Origin: Betaproteobacteria bacterium
Lineage (GTDB): Bacteria > Pseudomonadota > Gammaproteobacteria > Burkholderiales > SG8-41
Direction: 5' to 3'
Assembly: GCA_016202615.1 (NCBI GenBank)
Contig: JACQOI010000326.1
Span: 1-38,952 of the forward strand
DNA length: 38,952 nt
A program made the translations under genes and the position numbers. Shown here one piece after another: positions 19,191-27,869 of this stretch; within the stretch, counting starts at the first letter, position 1, and each line of letters begins with the position of its first letter. The notes beneath the pieces were generated by a model. That model was not told the DNA's origin and did not search any database. It saw only the letters and a list, made by a program, of their open reading frames with translations.

Positions 19191-20708
19191 ATGCCGTACA
19201 TGATGCGTAATCTGCGCGCCATTCTGGGTGTGGCGCTCACCGTGCTGCTCGGGGTGATGCTGATCGCCACGATTTACTTCACGCTGTTCGACCTGGAGTG
19301 GATCGCGTTTCTCGCCGGCGTGCTGTTCGCGGCGATTGCCGCGACCGCGAGCCAGCTCTCGAAAGCACAATGGATCATCGCGCGGCGCACCAAGCAGCTG
19401 CAGCGCGCCAGGGACGCGCTGGCGCAGGAAAGCGCGCGCCGCGAGCGCGCCGCCGAGGCGCAGAAGGTCGCTGAAGCGCGCCTGCAGCTGATCAACGACG
19501 CGCTGCCGGTGATGATCGCGTTTGTCGACCGCGACGAGCGGTGCCGATACCATAATCCCGCCTTCGCGCAGTGGCGCGGCCGTGACGGCAAGCAGATCGA
19601 AGGCCACACGCTGCGCGAGGTGGTCGGCGATGAAATCTACCGGGACCTCAAGTCGCGCAGTGCCGACGTTTTCACCGGCAAGGAAGTCCGCTACGAAGTC
19701 GAGTGGCGTCAGCCGGGCGGCGAAATCGAAAGCTGCGCTGTCACGCTGCTGCCGTACCCGCCGGACGCGGAGCGCCCCAGCGGGTTCTATGCGCTGATCG
19801 CGAGCATGGTGGGCGGCGCGGCGCCGGCGGCGACGGCGGCGCATCCGGGCGAATCGATCGGCGACGTGATGGTCGGAGCGCACGAGAGCGGCGAGACGTT
19901 CTACCTGGAGTCGATGACCGAGCAGTTGATCGGCGGCAAGGATCCGCGCGCGCAGCTGGTGCGGGCGCTGCAGGACGATCAGTTCATACTGTTCGCGCAG
20001 ACCATCCGGCCGCTCGCCGCAGCCGCACCCTGGCCGCGGCTCTTCGAGGTGCTGCTGCGGCTGCAGGAAGAAGAGCAGCACATGGCGCCGCCCGGCGGCT
20101 TCATCCCGGTCGCCGAACGCTACAACCTGATGGCGGAAATCGACCGCTGGGTGGTAAGGAACCTCCTCAAGTGGACGCTGGAAAAGCAGCGCAGCGATGC
20201 GGCGTGGCGCATGCCGCTCTACTGCGTGAACCTCGCCGGCTCCTCATTGTGCGATCCGGAATTCGCCCTCTACGTGCGCGCCGAACTGCGGCGCCAGAAA
20301 TTCACCGCCGGCAACCTGTGTTTCGAGCTCGCGGAGCCGGACGTGATTGACCACCACGCCGCGGCGCAGGCATTCATGGGCGCTCTGCGGCCGCTCGGCT
20401 GCCGCTTCACGCTCGATGCTTTCGGCTCGACCAAGGTGTCGTTCGCGCCGCTCAAGGGACTGACGCTGGATTTCCTCAAGATCGACGGCATCATCATCCA
20501 GAACATCCTGCAGGACCCAGCCGAGCTGGCGCGCACGCGGGCGATCGTGCTCGCGTCGCACAAGATCGGCATGCGCGCCATCGCCGAGTTCGTCGAAAGC
20601 GAAGAAACGCTCGCGAAGCTGCGCGAGATCGGCGTCGATTACGCGCAAGGCTTCGGCATCGGCAAGCCGGGGCCGATTGCGGAGGTATCGTGGGAAAAGA
20701 AGCGATAG
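19191..20708 (+). CDS. Membrane PAS-EAL domain protein, divergent EAL motifs
   Basis: Two N-terminal TM-like stretches, PAS-like region 'LINDALPVMIAFVDRDERCRYHNPAF', EAL region with 'FELAEPD', 'FTLDAFGSTKVSF', 'LDFLKIDG', 'FVESEE'. Confidence 0.85.
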   Translation: MPYMMRNLRAILGVALTVLLGVMLIATIYFTLFDLEWIAFLAGVLFAAIAATASQLSKAQWIIARRTKQLQRARDALAQESARRERAAEAQKVAEARLQLINDALPVMIAFVDRDERCRYHNPAFAQWRGRDGKQIEGHTLREVVGDEIYRDLKSRSADVFTGKEVRYEVEWRQPGGEIESCAVTLLPYPPDAERPSGFYALIASMVGGAAPAATAAHPGESIGDVMVGAHESGETFYLESMTEQLIGGKDPRAQLVRALQDDQFILFAQTIRPLAAAAPWPRLFEVLLRLQEEEQHMAPPGGFIPVAERYNLMAEIDRWVVRNLLKWTLEKQRSDAAWRMPLYCVNLAGSSLCDPEFALYVRAELRRQKFTAGNLCFELAEPDVIDHHAAAQAFMGALRPLGCRFTLDAFGSTKVSFAPLKGLTLDFLKIDGIIIQNILQDPAELARTRAIVLASHKIGMRAIAEFVESEETLAKLREIGVDYAQGFGIGKPGPIAEVSWEKKR

Positions 20709-20885
20709 GCGTGAGGAGAGAGGCGAAAAACTTAACCCCGAATCCGCAACCCAACCCGTCGCCACAGAGGACACAGAGTTCACCGAGGAAAACGAACTAC
20801 GGTAAGCGGTGAGCGGTGGGCCGTAAGCGGAACAGAAAAAACAAATTCAGGTTACTGTTCGCTGCTTACCGCTTACTGCTCACCC
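20706..20885. repeat. Heptad foldback plus 9-bp-type repeat in convergent spacer
   Basis: ggtaagc ggtgagc ggtgggc cgtaagc ggaacag ... gttactg ttcgctg cttaccg cttactg ctcaccc; also cacagagga cacagagtt caccgagga. Confidence 0.8.
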
Positions 20886-20905
20886 ACCCTTGATGATCTC
20901 CGCGG

Positions 20906-21784
20906 CTATCGGCTTTGTGCGGCTGCGGCGACTCTCTGCCGACGCTGTTCCTGCGTAACCTGCGCGATGCGCTCGCGGATCGCGGGCATCGCCGCGCGCG
21001 CCGCCGCCTCGCCCGCCGCGATGCTCTCGAGCTTACCCGAGAAGTCGAGCGCGCGCGTGCGCGGCGTCGCGGGCCGGATCGCGACATCGGCCGCGTCGAC
21101 GTCGTGCGAGCCGCGCCATGAAATATCGACTCCAATCACGACGTTCGCCCCCATGCGGCGCGCGACCGGCACCGGCACGCGGCTCGTCAGTCCGCCGTCG
21201 ACATATTCGGTGCCCTCAATGACGACCGGCCAGAACACGTTCGGGATACTGCTCGAGGCGCGCACCGCAAGCCCGGTATTGCCGCGATTGAATATCGTCA
21301 TGCGGCGAGTCGCGCGCTCGGTGGCGATCACCGCAAATGAGCGCTCGAGCGCCTCGATCGAGCGATTGCCGAGCGCCTTGTTGACGTAATCCTGCAGCGC
21401 TTCGCCCTGCACCGGTGCCGGCCCGAACAGCGTGAAGTCGATCAATTCGCGATCCTCGACCTTGAGCGCCATGTCTTCGAGTGCCGCAGCGTCATAACCG
21501 CCGGCATAGAGCGCGGCAACCACCGAACCCGAGCTGCTGCCGACCACCACCTGAGGCCGGATACCCTCCGCTTCGAGCACCTTGATCACGCCGACATGCG
21601 CGAAGCCGCGTGAGCCGCCGGCGCCGAGCACGAGCGCCACCACCGGATGCTCGGAGCGGATAGGCGTGATCTCAACCGCGCGCGGCGGCGCGAGTTCGGG
21701 ATATTCGTGCGGCGCCGTCGCGCAGCCCGCGAGCAGCAGCGCAATCAGGAACAGGAAAGCCGAACGAAACATAATTTTTCGCAT
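20906..21784 (-). CDS. Patatin-like phospholipase family lipoprotein
   Basis: Lipobox 'LLLAGCAT'; 'VLGAGGSRGFAHVGVIKVLEAEGI', nucleophile elbow 'GSSSGS', 'DGG'. Confidence 0.9.
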   Translation of the reverse strand: MRKIMFRSAFLFLIALLLAGCATAPHEYPELAPPRAVEITPIRSEHPVVALVLGAGGSRGFAHVGVIKVLEAEGIRPQVVVGSSSGSVVAALYAGGYDAAALEDMALKVEDRELIDFTLFGPAPVQGEALQDYVNKALGNRSIEALERSFAVIATERATRRMTIFNRGNTGLAVRASSSIPNVFWPVVIEGTEYVDGGLTSRVPVPVARRMGANVVIGVDISWRGSHDVDAADVAIRPATPRTRALDFSGKLESIAAGEAAARAAMPAIRERIAQVTQEQRRQRVAAAAQSR

Positions 21785-22024
21785 GCTCGACGGGGCACAA
21801 GGTGGCGCCGCCGAAATCAAGCATTGCGGAAACAAAAAAGGCATATGAAAGAAGAGGTTGCAGTTATACCTCGACTCGATCCAATTTCGGCCGGAGCCCG
21901 AATTGGTCGCGCCGGCGTAAGCAAAGCGGCACAGATTATTAGATTGCTTAGCCACGAGGCATCGCATATTATTCGGGTGCTTGGCCATGAGGTGTATTTC
22001 GTGGTCGCAACCTCGGAGATCACG

Positions 22025-22195
22025 ATGACAGATCAGAAAAACGACAGTTCGACTGTATCAACAGCCGGCGGCATCGAACAGCTTGGGCGTTGGGTACGCA
22101 GGATCTTATGCCTTTTGAGCTTCGGCTTCATCTATCCCATGGCGTGGGCGGAGGGTATAGATATCGCCAAGTACGAAAAGGAATCAAAAAAGTAA
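22025..22195 (+). CDS. Small hypothetical membrane protein, 56 aa
   Basis: GGAG ~7 nt before ATG; MTDQKNDSSTVSTAGGIEQLGRWVRRILCLLSFGFIYPMAWAEGIDIAKYEKESKK. Confidence 0.4.
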   Translation: MTDQKNDSSTVSTAGGIEQLGRWVRRILCLLSFGFIYPMAWAEGIDIAKYEKESKK

Positions 22196-22337
22196 GACGG
22201 GTAGCACCAAGCAATCACTCGGCCAGCCAGCCTGGCTGACGGGCAGTAATGCGTCGCTCGGGACGCGGGAAACAGTCGCATCAGGTAAATCTCAAGCGAT
22301 GTTTTCCGCGATTTCCTCAATGTACTTACTGAGCATT

Positions 22338-22396
22338 GCGGAAATGGTTGACAAACCATTTCCGCTCGACGTTCCCTTCCCCCTCGCGGGGGAAGG
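22338..22396. repeat. Two adjacent perfect hairpins
   Basis: GCGGAAATGGTT-GACA-AACCATTTCCGC (22338-22365) and CCTTCCCCC-TCGC-GGGGGAAGG (22375-22396). Confidence 0.8.
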
Positions 22397-22515
22397 GGTA
22401 GGGATGGGGGCCGGGCGACGTCAGGAATTTACGTAAAACCCGATAGGCGCGGCGGAACTGCGCGCCGAGTCGCAGCTGTACGCTGCCCCATCCCGCCAAT
22501 CCCCGGCGCTGCCGG

Positions 22516-22857
22516 CTAGCCAGGCGGCCAACGGAATCGGCGCCCGGCAAGGATGTGAATGTGAATATGAAACACGGACTGGCCGCTGTCAGCGCCGTTG
22601 TTGACCACCAGCCGGAACGCGCCGTCGATCCCGAGCTGGCGCGCAATCCTGCCCGCCGCGAGCAAGAGGTGCCCGAGCAGCGCCTGGTCTTCCGGTTTGG
22701 CGTTCGACAGCATGTCGATCGGCTGCTTCGGAATCAGCAGCAGGTGCACCGGCGCCTGCGGGTTGATGTCCCTGATGGCGAGGCATAGTTCGTCCTCATA
22801 GACGATATCGGCCGGGATCTGGCGGTTGATGATCCTGGTGAAGAGGGTGTCGGCCAT
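22516..22857 (-). CDS. HIT family protein (HinT-like)
   Basis: MADTLFTRIINRQIPADIVYEDELCLAIRDINPQAPVHLLLIPK ... 'SGQSVFHIHIHILAGR'. Confidence 0.95.
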   Translation of the reverse strand: MADTLFTRIINRQIPADIVYEDELCLAIRDINPQAPVHLLLIPKQPIDMLSNAKPEDQALLGHLLLAAGRIARQLGIDGAFRLVVNNGADSGQSVFHIHIHILAGRRFRWPPG

Positions 22858-22871
22858 TTCTGGTTTCCCTG

Positions 22872-23492
22872 TCAGTTGCCCTTTTTCTCCCGCGCCAGAC
22901 TCGCGGCGGCCCACGCCACGACCGCTTCGATCAGCTCGTCACCGGCCGCCGCCAGCGCGCGCACGCCGCCTTCGGCGTTCGCGCTCGCCGCCGCGCGCTC
23001 GACGGTAAAGCTGGTTTGTGCGAGCAGGCTGCGCCTGGCGACGTTGACAATGCTGGCGCGCGCGATAACCACTGCGCGGCTGGCATCGGCAGCATCGAAT
23101 ACCTGACTGAAGTCCTCGAGCTCGAGGCGCAGCGTGTAATCGGCGCGCGCGCTGTCGGCCACACCGATCACGCCTCCGTCACTGGCCGCCGCGAGCCTGC
23201 CGCGCAGCCGCTGCGTGAGCAGCGCGGCGGGTGCCGCGGCCCAGCGGCTGCTGGCATAAATCTGCTGCCGCGCCGCGTCCTGGTAATTGAGCCGGTAGAC
23301 GATGGCCGGCGTGTCGAGCCAGCCCGGCGCGGCGACGTTGTGAACCAGCAGGCTCGCGCGGATGCGCGGCTGGTTCGCCGCATGAGCGCGCGGCGCGCCG
23401 AGATCGTAGGTTGCAGGAGCATCCTTGCTGGCCGGACCGAGCGAGCATGCTGCAAGCAGCAGCGCAAGACTTATGATCGAAAGTTTTTTCAT
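22872..23492 (-). CDS. ABC-type transport auxiliary lipoprotein (PqiC-like)
   Basis: Lipobox 'LLAACSLG', 'RASLLVHNVAAPGWLDTPAIVYRLNYQDAARQQIYASSRWAAAPAALLTQRL'. Confidence 0.88.
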   Translation of the reverse strand: MKKLSIISLALLLAACSLGPASKDAPATYDLGAPRAHAANQPRIRASLLVHNVAAPGWLDTPAIVYRLNYQDAARQQIYASSRWAAAPAALLTQRLRGRLAAASDGGVIGVADSARADYTLRLELEDFSQVFDAADASRAVVIARASIVNVARRSLLAQTSFTVERAAASANAEGGVRALAAAGDELIEAVVAWAAASLAREKKGN

Positions 23493-24418
23493 CGCGCCCC
23501 CCGCTGCGCCGCGAACCCCGGCTCGCCGGGCCCGGGCGGAACCGGGTTCTTGCCGAATACCAGGCTGTGCGGCTGTTCGTTGATTTCATACAGCAGCCGT
23601 TCGAGCCCGCGCGAAGAGCGCTGCAGATCTTCGAGCAGCAAATTCAGGCGCGGCAGGGATTCGTTCAGCATGGCCTCCGACAACGCGGTGCCGCTGGTGG
23701 TCAGCCGCTCGGCGCCTATTGCGGCGCGCTCGAACGAATCGACGCGCTGATTCAGGTTGGCGAGCAGCGTATCGGCACGCTTCAGCACGATGCCGGTGTC
23801 GTTCATCAGCGCCGGCAGCGCCTTCACCGTCGGCTCAATCGCACCCGCCAGCGAGGCCACCTTGCCCGAGGCCCGATCGAGGTTGCGCAGCGTGCTCGCG
23901 AGCTGTTTCTGGTTGTCATCGCTCAACAGCGTATTGACGCGCTTCGCGACCTGGTTGAAATTATCGATCATCTCCTGGCCTGACGCGCTGACGTTGTCGA
24001 AAAATGATGGCCGGACTTCGATGCGCGCCAGATTATCACCTTCGCCGACCAGCGGCTCGGGTTTGCCGCCGTCGTCATCGAGGATCACGTACGACAACCC
24101 GGTCACGCCCTGCGAGCCGAGCTGCGCGAAGGTGCCGCGGGTCAACGGCGTGCCGGTCCTGACCGTGATCTCGACCAGAATCGAGCGCGGCTCGAGCGGG
24201 TCGAAATCGATGCTGATGACCTTGCCGACCGTCACGCCGCGGTAGCGCACCGGCGCCTGCGGATTGAGCCCCGATACCGCATGGCGCGACACCAGCTGGT
24301 AGTTGCTGGTCTCGATGGTCTCGCCGCTGAACCACAGCGCCGCCGCGATCACGCCCAGCCCCAGCAGCAGCGTAAACAACCCCGCCGCGAGCGCATATGC
24401 CCTGTTTTCCATCGTCAC
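23489..24418 (-). CDS. MlaD/MCE family protein
   Basis: 'MENRAYALAAGLFTLLLGLGVIAAALWF', 'VSGLNPQAPVRYRGVTVGKVISIDFDP'. Confidence 0.93.
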   Translation of the reverse strand: MTMENRAYALAAGLFTLLLGLGVIAAALWFSGETIETSNYQLVSRHAVSGLNPQAPVRYRGVTVGKVISIDFDPLEPRSILVEITVRTGTPLTRGTFAQLGSQGVTGLSYVILDDDGGKPEPLVGEGDNLARIEVRPSFFDNVSASGQEMIDNFNQVAKRVNTLLSDDNQKQLASTLRNLDRASGKVASLAGAIEPTVKALPALMNDTGIVLKRADTLLANLNQRVDSFERAAIGAERLTTSGTALSEAMLNESLPRLNLLLEDLQRSSRGLERLLYEINEQPHSLVFGKNPVPPGPGEPGFAAQRGAR

Positions 24419-24459
24419 ACCCCTTTACGTCAGATCCCGGACCCGGCCTGCGAACGGCG

Positions 24460-25242
24460 TCAGGTCAGGATAACGCTCCTGACCGCTTCCAGCGCGCGCC
24501 GGCCGCGTTCGCCCATGAAAAAATTGCGGATGAACGGGTGCGAATCGGCCACCACTTCGTCGAGCGTGCCGACGATGACCAGCCGTTGCTCGCACAATAC
24601 CGCGACCCGCGTCGACAGCGCCACCAGCGTGTCGAGGTCGTGCGTCACCATTACCACCGTCAGGTTGAGCTCGCGGTGCAGCTCCTGGACCAGCTTGACG
24701 AAGCTCTCGCTGCGGTCGGGATCGAGCCCGGCGGTCGGCTCGTCGAGAAACAGCAGTTCCGGCTCGAGCGCGAGCGAGCGAGCGAGCGCGATGCGCTTCA
24801 CCATGCCGCCCGACAATTCGGCCGGCATCTTGGTTGCATGGTACGGTTCGATGCCGACCATCTCGAGTTTCATCATCACCAGATCGTGGATCAGCTCCTC
24901 GTCGATCGTGCGCAGCTCGCGCAGCGGCAGCGCCACGGTGTCGAACACCGACAGCGCGCTGAACAGCGCGCCTTCCTGGAACAGCATGCCCCAGCGGTCG
25001 CGCAGCTTGCGCACCCCGTCCGGGTCGCTGCCGTGCAGCGACTTGCTGAATACGCACACCTCGCCGCGCGCCGGCGTCTCGAGGCCGAGCATCTGCCGCA
25101 GCAGCGTGGTCTTGCCGCTGCCGGAGCCGCCGACCAGCGACATGATCTCGCCGCGTTCCACATCGAGGTCAATGCCGCGATGAACGATATGGTCGCCAAA
25201 CTGCGTCCACAGCCCCTTGATCTCGATGATGCTGTCCGCCAT
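24460..25242 (-). CDS. ABC transporter ATP-binding protein (MlaF-like)
   Basis: Walker A 'GGSGSGKTTLLRQ', signature 'LSGGMVKRIALARS', Walker B 'ELLFLDEPTAGLDP'. Confidence 0.95.
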   Translation of the reverse strand: MADSIIEIKGLWTQFGDHIVHRGIDLDVERGEIMSLVGGSGSGKTTLLRQMLGLETPARGEVCVFSKSLHGSDPDGVRKLRDRWGMLFQEGALFSALSVFDTVALPLRELRTIDEELIHDLVMMKLEMVGIEPYHATKMPAELSGGMVKRIALARSLALEPELLFLDEPTAGLDPDRSESFVKLVQELHRELNLTVVMVTHDLDTLVALSTRVAVLCEQRLVIVGTLDEVVADSHPFIRNFFMGERGRRALEAVRSVILT

Positions 25243-26384
25243 CAGCTGATCCCCACGTCCTTGAACATGATCGCGAACACCGCATCGACGATGATAACGA
25301 CGGTGATCGAGGTCACCACCGAATTGGTGGTGCCGATGCCGAGGCTCTCGGTGTTGGGCTCGATGCGCAAGCCGAAGTGGCACGCGATGAGCGCGATCAG
25401 CAGGCCGAATACTACGCCTTTGCCGAGCCCCAGCCACAGGTTGGCAATCGGCACGGCGTCGGGCAGGCTCGACACGAAGTAGCTGTAGCCGATGCCGAGC
25501 TCGGCGCTCGCCGACACCATGCCGCCCAGCAGCGCGATCGCGTCGGTCCATAACACGATCAGCGGCATCGACACCGCGAGCGCCAGCATTTTCGGCAAAA
25601 TCAGCCGCAGCGTATGCGGGATACCCATCACCGCCATCGCGTCGAGCTCCTGTGTCACTCGCATGACGCCAAGCTGGGCGGTAATCGCCGACCCCGAGCG
25701 ACCGGCAATCAGGATTGCCGCCAGCACCGGGCCGAGCTCGCGGATCACGCTGATGCCGAGTATGTTTATGATAAACGCGTCCGCGCCGAACAGCTTCAGC
25801 TGCTGCGATGACAAATAGCTCAAAACCACGCCGATCAGGAACCCGACCAGCGCGGTGATGCCGAGCGCCTGGGCGCCGGTACGGTAGATATTGCTGGAAA
25901 TCTCGCGCCACGGAATGCGCGACGGCTGCCGCACCAGATAGGCGGTGTCGAGCACCACCTGGCCCAGCACCATGACCATGGCAGCGAGATGGTCGAGCAC
26001 GGACAGCAGCTTGCGCCCGATCACTATCACCACCCACAGCGGGTCGCGCGGCGCGTGCGGCGGCGCCGGCTCTGCCGGTATTTCAAGACGGCTGAACACC
26101 GGCTCGTGCTCGGGTTTGAGCACCAGCTTGGCGGCACGCCGCCGGCCCCACGCGCGCCACAGCAACATCGCGCCGGCATGATCAATCACGTCCACGCCGC
26201 TGAGATCCCACTGCGAAGTCTGGTCTGCCGCATATTCAGCGAGCCGCGGGGCGAGTTCGGCGAGCCGGCGCTCGAGCGCCTGCAGGTTCCAGGCGCCGCT
26301 CAATTCAAGGCGGCAGCTGCCGTCGGCGGCGATGATGCGCCGTAAATCGGGCGCCGGGGTCATCCGGGATGCGGGATCTGCCAT
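25242..26384 (-). CDS. MlaE family ABC permease with N-terminal STAS-like domain
   Basis: 'FRTGAQALGITALVGFLIGVVLSYLSSQQLKLFGAD'-type MlaE core, 'RELGPVLAAILIAGRSGSAITAQLGVMRVTQELDAMAVMG'; N-term STAS-like; ATGA coupling to the ATPase. Confidence 0.94.
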   Translation of the reverse strand: MADPASRMTPAPDLRRIIAADGSCRLELSGAWNLQALERRLAELAPRLAEYAADQTSQWDLSGVDVIDHAGAMLLWRAWGRRRAAKLVLKPEHEPVFSRLEIPAEPAPPHAPRDPLWVVIVIGRKLLSVLDHLAAMVMVLGQVVLDTAYLVRQPSRIPWREISSNIYRTGAQALGITALVGFLIGVVLSYLSSQQLKLFGADAFIINILGISVIRELGPVLAAILIAGRSGSAITAQLGVMRVTQELDAMAVMGIPHTLRLILPKMLALAVSMPLIVLWTDAIALLGGMVSASAELGIGYSYFVSSLPDAVPIANLWLGLGKGVVFGLLIALIACHFGLRIEPNTESLGIGTTNSVVTSITVVIIVDAVFAIMFKDVGIS

Positions 26385-26542
26385 AAGTGAGTGCTTATTA
26401 TAGTGCCACAGTGCGCGGAGTTTCCCGGCGTAGCCCCCTGATTGGAAAACGTTTTTATCCTATCTGTCCGGGCTGAATAAGTCAAAACCTAGTCGACCCC
26501 GGAAAAATGTGATGCGATGCAATAATTTTTTGTTGAAAAGGC

Positions 26543-26570
26543 TTGACATACCCTTTTCACGCCATATAAT
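26543..26570 (+). promoter_or_regulatory. Consensus sigma70 promoter TTGACA-N16-TATAAT of the phasin gene
   Basis: TTGACA 26543-26548, TATAAT 26565-26570. Confidence 0.85.
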
Positions 26571-26659
26571 ACGAATTGTGCAATGCAGCAAATATAGTCG
26601 TGAAACACCGGTTTCGTAGCAAGTCAATGATTGTTAAAGGTTTTTTAAAGGAGACCCCG

Positions 26660-27199
26660 ATGTATCAAGCCCCTGAACAACTGATGGCGTTGAACAAAGC
26701 CAATCTCGAAGCAGCTGTCCGCTTCGCTGGTATCGCGCTGGAAGGCGCAGAGCGCATGTTCGAACTGCAGCTGAAAGCGGCGAAAAGCGCGTTCGCCGAT
26801 GGCGTGCAGCAAGCCAAGGCGCTGGCCGAAGTAAAAGACCCGCAGGAATTCGCACAGCTCAGGAACACGCTGGTGCAGCCGAGCCTGGAAAAAGCGACCA
26901 ACTACGTCAAGAGCGTTTATGACGTGGCCGCCGCGACCCAGTCTGAAATCAACAAACTGGTCGAAGAGCAGGTGTCGGAATACAACAAGCAGGTCGTGAC
27001 GGCGCTCGATAAACTGGTGAAAACCGCGCCGGCCGGATCTGAAGTCGCGGTCGCAGCAGTGAAATCCGCGATCTCGGCGGTCAACTCGACCTACGACAAC
27101 CTGTCGAAATCGGCGAAGCAGTTTGCCGAAATGACCCAGGCCAACGTCGAAGCCGCGACCCATCAAACGATGCACGCGGGCAAGAAAAAAGCCGCTTAA
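26660..27199 (+). CDS. Phasin family protein
   Basis: AAAGGAG RBS then MYQAPEQLMALNKANLEAAVRFAGIALEGAERMFELQLKAAKSAFADG. Confidence 0.95.
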   Translation: MYQAPEQLMALNKANLEAAVRFAGIALEGAERMFELQLKAAKSAFADGVQQAKALAEVKDPQEFAQLRNTLVQPSLEKATNYVKSVYDVAAATQSEINKLVEEQVSEYNKQVVTALDKLVKTAPAGSEVAVAAVKSAISAVNSTYDNLSKSAKQFAEMTQANVEAATHQTMHAGKKKAA

Positions 27200-27266
27200 T
27201 TCTGACTTTCTTGGCGTCCTTGGCGGCTAATTCCGGTTCCACTTCAAGAGTTACATTATTTTCGCT

Positions 27267-27317
27267 GTAGGGTGCGCTTGCGCACCATCCGGCAATCGGT
27301 GCGCAAGCGCACCCTAC
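27267..27317. repeat. Perfect 20-bp inverted repeat GTAGGGTGCGCTTGCGCACC-N11-GGTGCGCAAGCGCACCCTAC
   Basis: Arms 27267-27286 and 27298-27317 are exact complements; between convergent phasin and CBS genes. Confidence 0.95.
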
Positions 27318-27355
27318 TCCACACATGCTTTTTTGATTTGGAAATGGAATAAGCC

Positions 27356-27784
27356 TCAGCGGTGGATGTACGACTCGAGCTGCTTGATCGTGAATTGCTG
27401 CTCGGAAATCGTTTCCTTGACCAGGTCCCCGATAGACAGCACCCCGATCAGCTTGCCTCCGTCCATCACCGGCAGGTGGCGGACACGCTTGTCGGTCATC
27501 AGCCCCATGCATTCCTCCACGCTTTGATCCGGATGTACGCATAAAACCTTGTCGGTCATGATCTCGCGCACCGGGGTGTCGAGCGATGACTTGCCCATGA
27601 GGATCACCTTGCGCGCGTAGTCGCGCTCGGTGATGATGCCAATCAACCGACCGGCGTCCGTCACCAGCAGCGCGCCGACGTTGTTCTCCGCCATCAGCTT
27701 GAGCGCGTCGAACACTCGCGCATCGGGCGCGATCGAAAGAATGCCGTGAGGCTTGGCCTGCAGCAGTTGCTTGAGCGTTTTCAT
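27356..27784 (-). CDS. CBS domain-containing protein
   Basis: Two CBS repeats: 'DALKLMAENNVGALLVTDAGRLIGIITERDY', 'ECMGLMTDKRVRHLPVMDGGKLIGVLSIGDLV'. Confidence 0.94.
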   Translation of the reverse strand: MKTLKQLLQAKPHGILSIAPDARVFDALKLMAENNVGALLVTDAGRLIGIITERDYARKVILMGKSSLDTPVREIMTDKVLCVHPDQSVEECMGLMTDKRVRHLPVMDGGKLIGVLSIGDLVKETISEQQFTIKQLESYIHR

Positions 27785-27869
27785 CGCGTCCTCCTTTGTG
27801 CCGTGGACCAGCAGTGCTGATCGTCTGAAGTTTAGCCCATCGGCGCGAGAAGGCAAGCGCCGGCGCGCC

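Noticed and set aside
21890-22020. Imperfect in-frame ~39-bp tandem repeat (IIRLLSHEASH / IIRVLGHEVYF)
   Set aside because: Only two diverged units and the real start of the small ORF is probably downstream; too weak to interpret.
25243-26037. N-terminal extension of the MlaF-like ORF
   Set aside because: Overlaps MlaE in another frame; the real start at 25242 has an ATGA overlap with mlaE.
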